Shown: one piece after another, positions 1 to 6,572 of the stretch | How the letters are laid out: each line of letters opens with the position of its first letter | Position numbering within the stretch: position 1 is the first letter of the stretch | Source of the DNA: an uncultured Ilumatobacter sp. | Lineage (GTDB): Bacteria > Actinomycetota > Acidimicrobiia > Acidimicrobiales > Ilumatobacteraceae | Assembly: GCA_938049325.1 (NCBI GenBank) | Contig: CALICC010000030.1 | Location: 1-13,394, forward strand | Direction of reading: 5' to 3' | Length of the DNA stretch: 13,394 nt | Position numbers and translations under genes: made by a program | The notes under the pieces: model-generated | Databases searched by the model: none | What the model was told of the DNA's origin: nothing | Seen by the model: only the letters and a program-made list of their open reading frames with translations

Positions 1-3000
1 GGTATCGGCGAGCTGGACAACACCGTGTCGATCGCCGACGACGGCGCCAACGGTGTCGACGAAACGCCCGGCGACAACTCGGCGAACGACACCACCCCGC
101 TGGCCATCGGCAGCATCGGCGACCGCGTGTGGTTCGATGCCGACGCAGATGGAGCAGACAACAATGGCGAGACCGGCCTCGGTGGCGTCGTGGTGATCCT
201 GAGCGACGCATTGGGCAACGAGATCACGCGAACGACCACAGCGTCGGACGGTTCGTACTCCTTCGATGGCCTCGTTCCCGACGACTACATCGTCACGGTC
301 GACCCTGCCTCGGTTCCCGCCGGTGGCACCATCAACGTCCCGCCGCCGTTGACGCCGATCACCGTCGGCGACGGCAGCCTCGGCAACCCCAGCGCGATCG
401 ACACGGTCGACATCGGAATCACGGGTACGGGCTCGATCGGTGACACGGTCTTCCTCGACGTCGATGAAAATGGCTCGCAGGATGCCGCTGTCGGTTCGCT
501 CGAAGTCGGCCAGCCCGGTATCGAACTGATCCTCTTCGACGAGAACGGTGATGAGATCGACCGCACCACGTCGGGCCCCGGCGGTGCGTACAGCTTCGAC
601 AATCTCCTGGCCGGCGACTACACCGTCGAGGTCGAACCCACTTCGCTGCCCTCGGCGGACTACTCGGTCACCACGACTGACCCGCAACCGGTCGCGGTCG
701 GCGACGGCTCGATCGGAAGCCCGAACGTGATCGACACGGTCGACATCGGGATCAACGCCACTGGCTCGATCAGCGGTCTCTGGTTCGTCGACGCCGACGA
801 GGACGGTTCCCAGGCCGGCCCGCTCGAGGTCGACCAGCCCGGGATCATCGTGATCCTGCTGGATGAGAACGGCGTCGAAGTCGATCGCACCACCACCGGG
901 CCCGATGGCACCTTCACGTTCACGAACGTCCCGGCTGGCGACTACACCATCGACCACGATCCCACTTCGCTGCCGACCGGCTACGAAGTCGTGTCACCGG
1001 CACCCGATCCGATCACGGTCGGGCCCGACGTCGACGTCACCGACATCGAGGTCGGCATCAACACCCGTGGATCGATCGGTGACACGATCTGGATCGACAC
1101 CGACGGTGACGGCATCCTCGACCCCGAGGAATCCGGGCGTGTCGAAGGTGTGACCGTGCGACTGCTCGACGAGTTCGGAACCCTGATCACCTCCGTGGTC
1201 ACCGGTTCCGATGGTGAATACCTCTTCACGGGGCTGCTCGCCGATGACTACACGATCGAGATCGACCTGGCGACGCTGCCCACCGGTGTCTCACCGACCA
1301 CGCCGACTTCTGTCGATGTCGTGCTCGGCGTCGGCGAGGTGAACCTCGACGTCGACATCGGTGCGCAAGGCACCAACACCATCGGCGACACCGTCTTCTT
1401 CGACACCGACGGTGACGGCGTCCAAGACGGCGATGAGCTGGGCGAGGCCGGCATCGTCGTCGTGCTGCTCGACGCCGACGGCAACGAAGTCGCCCGCACC
1501 ACGACGACGACGGGTGGCCTGTACTCGTTCGACAACCTGCCAGGTGGTGACTACACGGTGTTCATCCCGGACGCCGACCTGCCGGCCGGCTACGAGTTGA
1601 CCACCCCCGGCGGCGAAGGCGACGGGTTCCCCGTCACCGTCACCGACGGCGACGTGATCGACACCATCGACCTCGGCGTGACGTCGTCGGGCAGCATCGC
1701 TGGCACGGTCTTCGTCGACCTGGACAGTGACGCCTTCTTCGACGGTGATGAGTCGGGTCAGCCCGCTATCGACGTCGTGCTGTTCGACGCCGACGGCAAC
1801 GAGGTGGCTCGCGTGACCACTGGCTCGGATGGGTCGTACTCCTTCGATGACCTCGACGTCGGCGACTACACCGTCGCCGTCGACGCCACCACGATTCCGC
1901 CGAACTACGAGCTGACGACGCCGCCCGAGCTGCCGGCTTCGGTGACTCCCGGTTCTTCGGTGACCGGCCTCGACCATGGCATCGTGGCACCGGGTTCGTT
2001 GACGGGCGTGGTGTTCTACGACACCGACGGCGATGGCATCAACGATGCAGGCGAGCCCGGCCAGCCGAATGTGACCGTTGAAGTCACCGACGCCGACGGA
2101 AACGTCGTCGCCACCGTGACCGTCGATCCGGACGGTACCTACAGCGTCGATGACCTTCCCCCCGGCAGTTACACGGTCACCGTCGATCCGTCGACGATCC
2201 CGCCAGGAGCGGTCTTCACGACACCGTCGACGGAAACGGTCACCCTCGCTCCCGACGAGACCGTGATGGTCGACGACATCGGCGTCCTGCAATCGACGTC
2301 GATCAGCGGCACCGTGTTCGCTGACGACGATGCAAACGCATCCTTCGGTCCCGGTGAAATCGGTGAGCCTGGTGTTCAGGTTCAACTCCTCGACAGCAAC
2401 GGCGACGTCGTGGCCACCACAACTGCTGAGCCCGATGGGTTCTACGAATTCCCGAACGTGGTCCCTGGCGACTACACCGTCGCCGTCGTCGTCGGGACGC
2501 TCCCTGACGGAACGGTCCTGACGACCACCGACCAGCCGGTGACCGCAGTCGCGGGTACCGATGTGGTCAATGTCGATCACGGCCTGGTCGGTGCGGGCTC
2601 CATCGGTGACACGGTGTGGAACGACTCGAACGGCAACGGCGTGCAAGACAGCGGCGAAGTCGGGCTGCCCGGCGTGACGCTGACGTTGCTCGACGCTGAC
2701 GGCAACGTGATCGCCACGGTCGTTACCGGCCCGGGTGGCACGTATCAGTTCCCGAACCTGCGGCCCGGCACCTACACCGTCCGTGTGGATACGACGTCGC
2801 TGCCAAGCGGCTTCGCGACCGCCGACACGGTCGAACTCGTCGTGATGGTCGGTACGGGTGGAGCAGCAACGGTCACTACGATCGACTTCCCTCTGGTATC
2901 GGTTGCAGGCGGAGGTATCGACCTGCCTCGCACCGGCGGCGGCGCGACGATACAGATGCTGTGGCTCGCCACGATGTTCGCATTGCTCGGGCTGTTCGCG

Positions 3001-3039
3001 TTGCTGGCCGGTCGTCGTCGGCGCACCGCTGACGCCTGA
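1..3039 (+). CDS. Sortase-anchored SdrD/B-repeat surface protein, 5' end outside window
   Basis: This is the C-terminal part of a large, acidic cell-surface protein. The frame is open from base 1, and the GTG at 25 lies inside a conserved stretch (D-N-T-V-S-I-A-D-D-G-A-N-G) like the end of a DUF11-type repeat, so it is not a real start. Nine tandem SdrD/B-like Ig-fold repeats of about 100 residues follow (bases 109 to about 2895). Most begin with G-S-I-G-D-T-V-F-x-D, carry a DxDxDG calcium-binding-like loop, and end with a Y-x-F-x-x-L-x-x-G-x-Y-T-V block. The C-terminus is a complete sortase signal: LPRTGG, a hydrophobic segment, then four arginines. From the family, I expect it to be exported, cleaved between T and G, and linked to the cell wall, with rod-like repeats stiffened by calcium. 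Adhesion or stalk function is inference. A non-covalently held surface protein is less likely, because the sorting signal is intact. Confidence 0.9.
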   Translation, partial: GIGELDNTVSIADDGANGVDETPGDNSANDTTPLAIGSIGDRVWFDADADGADNNGETGLGGVVVILSDALGNEITRTTTASDGSYSFDGLVPDDYIVTVDPASVPAGGTINVPPPLTPITVGDGSLGNPSAIDTVDIGITGTGSIGDTVFLDVDENGSQDAAVGSLEVGQPGIELILFDENGDEIDRTTSGPGGAYSFDNLLAGDYTVEVEPTSLPSADYSVTTTDPQPVAVGDGSIGSPNVIDTVDIGINATGSISGLWFVDADEDGSQAGPLEVDQPGIIVILLDENGVEVDRTTTGPDGTFTFTNVPAGDYTIDHDPTSLPTGYEVVSPAPDPITVGPDVDVTDIEVGINTRGSIGDTIWIDTDGDGILDPEESGRVEGVTVRLLDEFGTLITSVVTGSDGEYLFTGLLADDYTIEIDLATLPTGVSPTTPTSVDVVLGVGEVNLDVDIGAQGTNTIGDTVFFDTDGDGVQDGDELGEAGIVVVLLDADGNEVARTTTTTGGLYSFDNLPGGDYTVFIPDADLPAGYELTTPGGEGDGFPVTVTDGDVIDTIDLGVTSSGSIAGTVFVDLDSDAFFDGDESGQPAIDVVLFDADGNEVARVTTGSDGSYSFDDLDVGDYTVAVDATTIPPNYELTTPPELPASVTPGSSVTGLDHGIVAPGSLTGVVFYDTDGDGINDAGEPGQPNVTVEVTDADGNVVATVTVDPDGTYSVDDLPPGSYTVTVDPSTIPPGAVFTTPSTETVTLAPDETVMVDDIGVLQSTSISGTVFADDDANASFGPGEIGEPGVQVQLLDSNGDVVATTTAEPDGFYEFPNVVPGDYTVAVVVGTLPDGTVLTTTDQPVTAVAGTDVVNVDHGLVGAGSIGDTVWNDSNGNGVQDSGEVGLPGVTLTLLDADGNVIATVVTGPGGTYQFPNLRPGTYTVRVDTTSLPSGFATADTVELVVMVGTGGAATVTTIDFPLVSVAGGGIDLPRTGGGATIQMLWLATMFALLGLFALLAGRRRRTADA
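109..2895 (+). repeat. Nine tandem SdrD/B-like protein repeats
   Basis: Repeat units start at bases 109, 430, 763, 1069, 1375, 1690, 1993, 2296 and 2596. The spacings are 321, 333, 306, 306, 315, 303, 303 and 300 bases, always multiples of three. The calcium-loop motif is clean in units 4, 5 and 7 (DTDGDG), partly changed in 1, 2, 3, 6 and 9, and degenerate in 8 (DDDANA). Units 2 and 3 share a longer loop (S-L-E-V-G-Q-P-G and P-L-E-V-D-Q-P-G) and near-identical linkers before them, with a stretch of about 20 bases almost identical near 399 and 729. The repeats are similar at the protein level but mostly diverged in DNA, so this is an old array with at least one younger duplication. Confidence 0.9.
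2923..3024 (+). other. LPXTG sortase sorting signal
   Basis: LPRTGG is encoded at 2923-2940. A short linker and a hydrophobic span (M-L-W-L-A-T-M-F-A-L-L-G-L-F-A-L-L-A-G) follow, then RRRR before the end of the protein. This is the standard three-part cell-wall sorting signal. The presence of a matching class sortase elsewhere in the genome is inferred. None is encoded in this window. Confidence 0.92.
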
Positions 3040-3154
3040 GCGGATCTCGCTCGCGCTCCATCAGGCTGCTCGCCCCCTTCCTCTTCTTCGCACCCGAGCT
3101 GCTCGGGAACGCGCCGACTGCGACACGTGCGAGTCGCTGAGATGAGCTCCGGGC
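3040..3154. other. Convergent intergenic gap with weak inverted repeats
   Basis: This 115-base gap separates two convergent genes and has no coding potential that I trust. It holds a pyrimidine-rich run (about 3071-3089) and three short inverted repeats: CCCGAG/CTCGGG at 3093-3107, CGACT/AGTCG at 3115-3136, and TGAGC/GCTCA at 3143-3157. None is followed by a T-tract on either strand. Any terminator here would be of the T-tract-less actinobacterial kind, or Rho would do the work. Confidence 0.5.
3093..3107. terminator. Possible bidirectional terminator hairpin
   Basis: A perfect six-base-pair stem (CCCGAG / CTCGGG) with a three-base loop lies 54 bases after the surface-protein stop, and also downstream of the convergent lipoprotein gene. 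There is no U-tract, so termination is only suggested by position. Confidence 0.3.
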
Positions 3155-5299
3155 TCAGTACGTCAGCCAGGTGCCGCGGAGTTCGACCTGGCCGACACCG
3201 GGTTCGGTGTAGTCGCAGACGCCGTTCGGGAAGACGGCAGCGAGCCGTTCAGCTTGATCACTACTGAACTCGACGCCATAGGTCGATGCGTCGACGGGCA
3301 CGGTGGCGCACTTGATGATGTCGTTCTCGATCGGTGCGCCCGCCGCGGTTCGTGGATCACCGAAGTACGGGTACGCCTCGGAGCATTCCGAGCCAGGATC
3401 GAGCGCGTCATCACCGAAGACGCGGACGCCGTCGATGATGCAGTCGTCGGCAACACCTTCGGGCCGTTCGCCACTGCTGACCCATTCGGCCAGGGCATCG
3501 ACGATCGCGGTCGGCGTCCATTCGGTTGCAGGTGCTTCCTCGTCGGGCTCTCCGGTCACGGTGGTGACCAGTCCGCCACCCGGTCGTGACCAGATCACAC
3601 GGTTCTCGGAAGGTGTGGTTGGGTCGCCGGTGATCCGGGCCCGGATGGTGAACGACCGGAACCGGTCGTGAATGTCGAAGGTCAGGTCGCTGTACGGGTC
3701 GATGTCGATGACCGGGATGTCGGCAACAGCTGAGTCGCCGCGGAGGACGCGCCCTTCGGCGTACACCTCCTCCACCAGCGCCGAGTCGGCCTCGGTTCGG
3801 TCGGGCCCGATGGCGCCGTCGAGGTCGTAGCCGCCGATGGCCTCGTTCAGGTCGAGGAACTGGTCGACGGTGATGAGCCCAGCCATGAGCGCGTTGCGGC
3901 CGTATTCGATGCCGACGTTGTCAAGCGCTCGCCGCCCGAACCCTTGGTCGTCGACGCCGAAGAGGTTCGATGCTGAGTCCTGCAGCGTGCAGCGAATGCC
4001 GCTGGGGTTGGAGGCCGCGTCGTAGATCTCCTCCTCAGGAATCGCGCTGGCGCACCCTGCTGACGGATTGACGTTCGAGAGAAACGTCGTGTTCCAGGCC
4101 GAGCAGAACTGCTCGGTGCCGTGCCCTTGAATCGCGGTACGGGCCGCATCGTCGAACGTCGCGCCCGCATCGGTTGTCCAGAAGTTGAGCAGCAGTCCGC
4201 AATCGGTCACCCCTCCCGAGATCGACGCAGAATCGGGGAACGGCGCAGCAACCGAGAGCGCATCGAGGAGACCCGGGTAGTTCTGGGCGATCGCGTACTG
4301 CTGGATCGCGCCGCCGGAGCCGCCTCGCCCGATCGTGAGCCCGATAGGACCCAGGGTTTCGTCGATGTGTTCTTGCACCATCATCAACGTCTCGGCCGAC
4401 AGCACGTCGTTGCAGTGAGTTTGCAACGTGTTGAACGTCGATGTCGCCACGATGTATCCCGCGGCCAGTGCCTCTTCGTCGAGCACGGACGAGCCGAGAT
4501 TTGCTCCCTGTGTATGGCCGGTGCCGCAGCCTCCGCCAAATCGGTAGACCACGTCTTTGCCCGGAGCGATCGATGCGTCGTCACCCGTGGGCTCAGCCAC
4601 AGCGAACTGGTAGATGCCGCGGTTGATCGTTCCCTCTTCGAGGCGAATGAACAAGGTGTCAGCATCCGGTGCCTCGGCTGCTTCGACGAACGCTCCGTCG
4701 TCGCCGACGTACCCCCAGCGCACCGAGGTTTCGACCGAGCAGTTGTCGTCGCCGGCGCTCTCGAGTCCGAACGATTCGAACGTGCAGAACAACGGTTCCT
4801 GGTGGGGGCCGGAGAATACGGGCCCGGTCGTCGGATAGTTGTCGACGGAGACGGTCGCGTCTGTGCCGTCCAATGAAATGGTCGATTCACCGTCGGGTAA
4901 CCCGGACACGAGATAGATGCCGTCGTCGACGAGTGTCGCGTCGAGCGGGCTGGCGTCGACGGAGAACGCTGCGTCGATGCTCTTGTCGTCGACAACGATC
5001 AACGCGTCGCCGCCGATGGTGTAGTTGTCTGACCGAAAGCCGTGATGATCCGGTCGACGGAGCGCGATCTCCACGTCGGTGACGATGTCGACGTCGTCGA
5101 CGGGTTCGGCAACGTCGGTGGTGACCGTTTCGTCAGGTACGTCGACCTCGCTGTCTTCAGGAGCAGCTTCGAGACCTGTGTCGGGGGCAGCGGAGGCATC
5201 AGGCGCCTCGGTGGCTGAGGGCGAGGTGTCGCCGCTGCTCGAGCACCCGGCTGCAATGACCATGCCGGCAATCATCACGTGTCTCATCCGCCTGTACAT
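3155..5299 (-). CDS. Secreted lipoprotein, DUF6351-like putative hydrolase
   Basis: This 714-residue protein begins with a lipoprotein signal peptide: a basic start, a hydrophobic core, and a lipobox ending V-I-A-A-G-C with Cys at residue 19. An acidic, Pro/Ala/Thr-rich linker runs to about residue 75. The first folded part has I-G-G-D-A-L near residue 95 and N-Y-P-T-T-G-P-V-F-S-G-P-H near 154-166, which I recognise as the signature of DUF6351. A nucleophile elbow G-G-S-G-G (Ser 328) with a following helix points to an alpha/beta-hydrolase or tannase-like fold. Many Cys residues suggest disulfides outside the cell. The substrate is unknown: an ester or a polyester is plausible but unproven. 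The ATG at 5299 is favoured because a TACGGT -10 box lies seven bases before it. An in-frame ATG at 5287 is the alternative. The gene is convergent with the surface protein and 54 bases downstream of the GNAT gene. Confidence 0.8.
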   Translation of the reverse strand: MYRRMRHVMIAGMVIAAGCSSSGDTSPSATEAPDASAAPDTGLEAAPEDSEVDVPDETVTTDVAEPVDDVDIVTDVEIALRRPDHHGFRSDNYTIGGDALIVVDDKSIDAAFSVDASPLDATLVDDGIYLVSGLPDGESTISLDGTDATVSVDNYPTTGPVFSGPHQEPLFCTFESFGLESAGDDNCSVETSVRWGYVGDDGAFVEAAEAPDADTLFIRLEEGTINRGIYQFAVAEPTGDDASIAPGKDVVYRFGGGCGTGHTQGANLGSSVLDEEALAAGYIVATSTFNTLQTHCNDVLSAETLMMVQEHIDETLGPIGLTIGRGGSGGAIQQYAIAQNYPGLLDALSVAAPFPDSASISGGVTDCGLLLNFWTTDAGATFDDAARTAIQGHGTEQFCSAWNTTFLSNVNPSAGCASAIPEEEIYDAASNPSGIRCTLQDSASNLFGVDDQGFGRRALDNVGIEYGRNALMAGLITVDQFLDLNEAIGGYDLDGAIGPDRTEADSALVEEVYAEGRVLRGDSAVADIPVIDIDPYSDLTFDIHDRFRSFTIRARITGDPTTPSENRVIWSRPGGGLVTTVTGEPDEEAPATEWTPTAIVDALAEWVSSGERPEGVADDCIIDGVRVFGDDALDPGSECSEAYPYFGDPRTAAGAPIENDIIKCATVPVDASTYGVEFSSDQAERLAAVFPNGVCDYTEPGVGQVELRGTWLTY

Positions 5300-5306
5300 G
5301 ATGAGA

Positions 5307-5312
5307 ACCGTA
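5307..5312 (-). promoter_or_regulatory. -10 box for the lipoprotein gene (leaderless)
   Basis: Read leftward, TACGGT lies seven bases before the ATG at 5299, matching the actinobacterial TANNNT -10 box at leaderless spacing. A weak TTCGCG sits 16 bases further upstream where a -35 would be. It gives the lipoprotein gene its own promoter even though the GNAT gene upstream is on the same strand. Confidence 0.5.
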
Positions 5313-5353
5313 GTGCTGCGCTCTCCGGCGCGAAGGGGCGGAAGTCGGCACCG

Positions 5354-5794
5354 TCAGCGCTGGAGAACGTGCGTGATGCCGGGAATCTCGACGCGGCTGA
5401 AGCCCATCGCTTCCCAGAACACCGGTGCTGCGGCTGAGGCCTGAGCGTTGCAGGTGATGGTGCTGGCGTGGCCACCTGCGTGCTCGACGAGTCGACTCGC
5501 CAACGCGCTCGCCACCCCTCGTCGCCGCCACGACGAGGCGACGTAGAACCTCCGCACGCGCAACGCTCCGGCAACGTCGGGGCACTCCGCTACACCACCA
5601 ACACCGATGGGTCGTTGGCCGCTGCGTGCGATGAGGAGAAGTTCACCGTCGGCGTTGTACGTCTGGGTGCCATCGAACCACCACTCGATGAGACGTCCGA
5701 CGTTCCGGATCCCGGCCTCAGCAGCCTCGGCTGCGAGGCCGTCGAGTGCTGCGATGCGGGCATCGTTTGCCTCCTCGATGTCGAACGACCGCAT
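5354..5794 (-). CDS. GNAT-family N-acetyltransferase
   Basis: This 146-residue protein has the size and layout of a stand-alone GNAT enzyme, which moves an acetyl group from acetyl-CoA to an amine. The acetyl-CoA-binding motif A is clear at residues 80-98: a beta strand R-V-R-R-F-Y-V, then R-R-R-G-V-A-S-A-L, corresponding to the family's Q/R-x-x-G-x-G/A loop. Motif B is at 126-132 (F-W-E-A-M-G-F), as in many GNATs. The N-terminal half is helical, with W-W at 38-39. No substrate can be read from the sequence. It is probably cytoplasmic. The ATG at 5794 is six bases after a TAGCGT box, so a leaderless start is likely. It is divergent from the glycosyltransferase pair, and the two start codons are 61 bases apart. 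Confidence 0.88.
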   Translation of the reverse strand: MRSFDIEEANDARIAALDGLAAEAAEAGIRNVGRLIEWWFDGTQTYNADGELLLIARSGQRPIGVGGVAECPDVAGALRVRRFYVASSWRRRGVASALASRLVEHAGGHASTITCNAQASAAAPVFWEAMGFSRVEIPGITHVLQR

Positions 5795-5800
5795 AGCCGG

Positions 5801-5806
5801 ACGCTA
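5801..5806 (-). promoter_or_regulatory. -10 box for the GNAT gene (leaderless)
   Basis: TAGCGT, read leftward, lies six bases before the ATG at 5794. The identical hexamer occurs on the other strand at 5843-5848, seven bases before the divergent glycosyltransferase ATG. Each supports the other as a real promoter element. Confidence 0.5.
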
Positions 5807-5842
5807 GTTCAGACGCTCCTCGGCCGATTGCGGTGGCTCGGA

Positions 5843-5848
5843 TAGCGT
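5843..5848 (+). promoter_or_regulatory. -10 box for the glycosyltransferase pair (leaderless)
   Basis: TAGCGT lies seven bases before the ATG at 5856. It would overlap the alternative GTG start at 5847, which argues that translation begins at 5856. No good -35 match is seen, which is common for actinobacterial housekeeping promoters. Confidence 0.5.
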
Positions 5849-5855
5849 GACCCAC

Positions 5856-6572
5856 ATGGAGGAACGCGAGTGTCTGAGCGTTGTGGTGCCGTGCTTCAAC
5901 GAAGTCGGCACCGTGCTCACGCTGGTGAAGCGCGTTCTCGACTCGCCGTGGGTCGCCGAGGTGGTGCTCGTCGATGACGGCTCCACCGACGGCACCCGTG
6001 AGGCACTTGCGTCGATCGACGACCCGCGAGTTCGCGTCGAGTTGCATGAGCGGAATCAGGGCAAGGGCGCTGCGCTGCGAACGGGGTTCGCTCTGGTCAC
6101 CAGCGACTACGCGATCGTGCAAGACGCAGATCTCGAGTACGACCCGGCCGAGTACGGCGACCTGATCGGCCCGTTGGAGAACGCCGGCGCCGATGTCGTG
6201 TTCGGCTCGCGCTTCGTCTCGAGTCGCCCGCACCGCGTGCTGTACTTCTGGCACAGCGTCGGAAACCGTCTGCTGACACTGCTGTCGAACATGGCGACCG
6301 ACCTGAACCTGACCGACATGGAGACCTGCTACAAAGCGTTTCGACGCGAAGTGATCCAGTCGATCACGATCGAAGAAGACCGATTCGGTTTCGAGCCGGA
6401 GATCACGGCGAAGGTCGCGGCACGTGGGTTGCGGATCTTCGAGGTGGGGATCTCCTACGACGGGCGGACCTACGCCGACGGCAAGAAGATCGGGTGGAAA
6501 GACGGAGTGCGGGCGGTGTGGTGCATCGCGAAGTACTCGCCGGTCGGCACGCGTCTCCGGCGCGCTGAATGA
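5856..6572 (+). CDS. Family 2 glycosyltransferase, DPM1-like (polyprenyl-phosphate sugar synthase)
   Basis: This 238-residue cytoplasmic-face enzyme has the GT-A fold of family 2. It shows V-V-V-P-C-F-N-E (residues 9-16), the nucleotide-binding D-D-G-S-T-D-G-T (40-47), Q-G-K-G-A-A-L near 68-74, the metal-binding D-A-D (90-92), and G-S-R-F (117-120). The later E-T-C-Y-K-A-F-R and F-G-F-E-P-E-I-T blocks are typical of the DPM1/polyprenyl-phosphate branch, which joins a nucleotide sugar to a polyprenyl phosphate. There is no C-terminal membrane domain, so it resembles the soluble short form. The start at 5856 is preferred over the in-frame GTG at 5847 because of the -10 box. Its stop overlaps the next gene's start (ATGA), implying translational coupling. 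The sugar is unknown. Confidence 0.88.
   Translation: MEERECLSVVVPCFNEVGTVLTLVKRVLDSPWVAEVVLVDDGSTDGTREALASIDDPRVRVELHERNQGKGAALRTGFALVTSDYAIVQDADLEYDPAEYGDLIGPLENAGADVVFGSRFVSSRPHRVLYFWHSVGNRLLTLLSNMATDLNLTDMETCYKAFRREVIQSITIEEDRFGFEPEITAKVAARGLRIFEVGISYDGRTYADGKKIGWKDGVRAVWCIAKYSPVGTRLRRAE

Noticed and set aside
1291..2646. A 451-codon open frame on the minus strand under the repeat region
   Set aside because: It is a shadow of the high-GC repeats. Its translation is a monotonous His/Arg/Val/Asp mix with no domain, and the plus-strand frame is plainly real.
109..2895. Regular spacing of about 300 bases that might suggest a DNA satellite or array
   Set aside because: The period is a multiple of three and conserved in protein rather than DNA, so it reflects protein domains.
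3143..3157. TGAGC/GCTCA hairpin as terminator of the lipoprotein gene
   Set aside because: The stem has only five base pairs, includes the lipoprotein stop codon itself, and has no T-tract, so I kept it only as a note in the gap entry.
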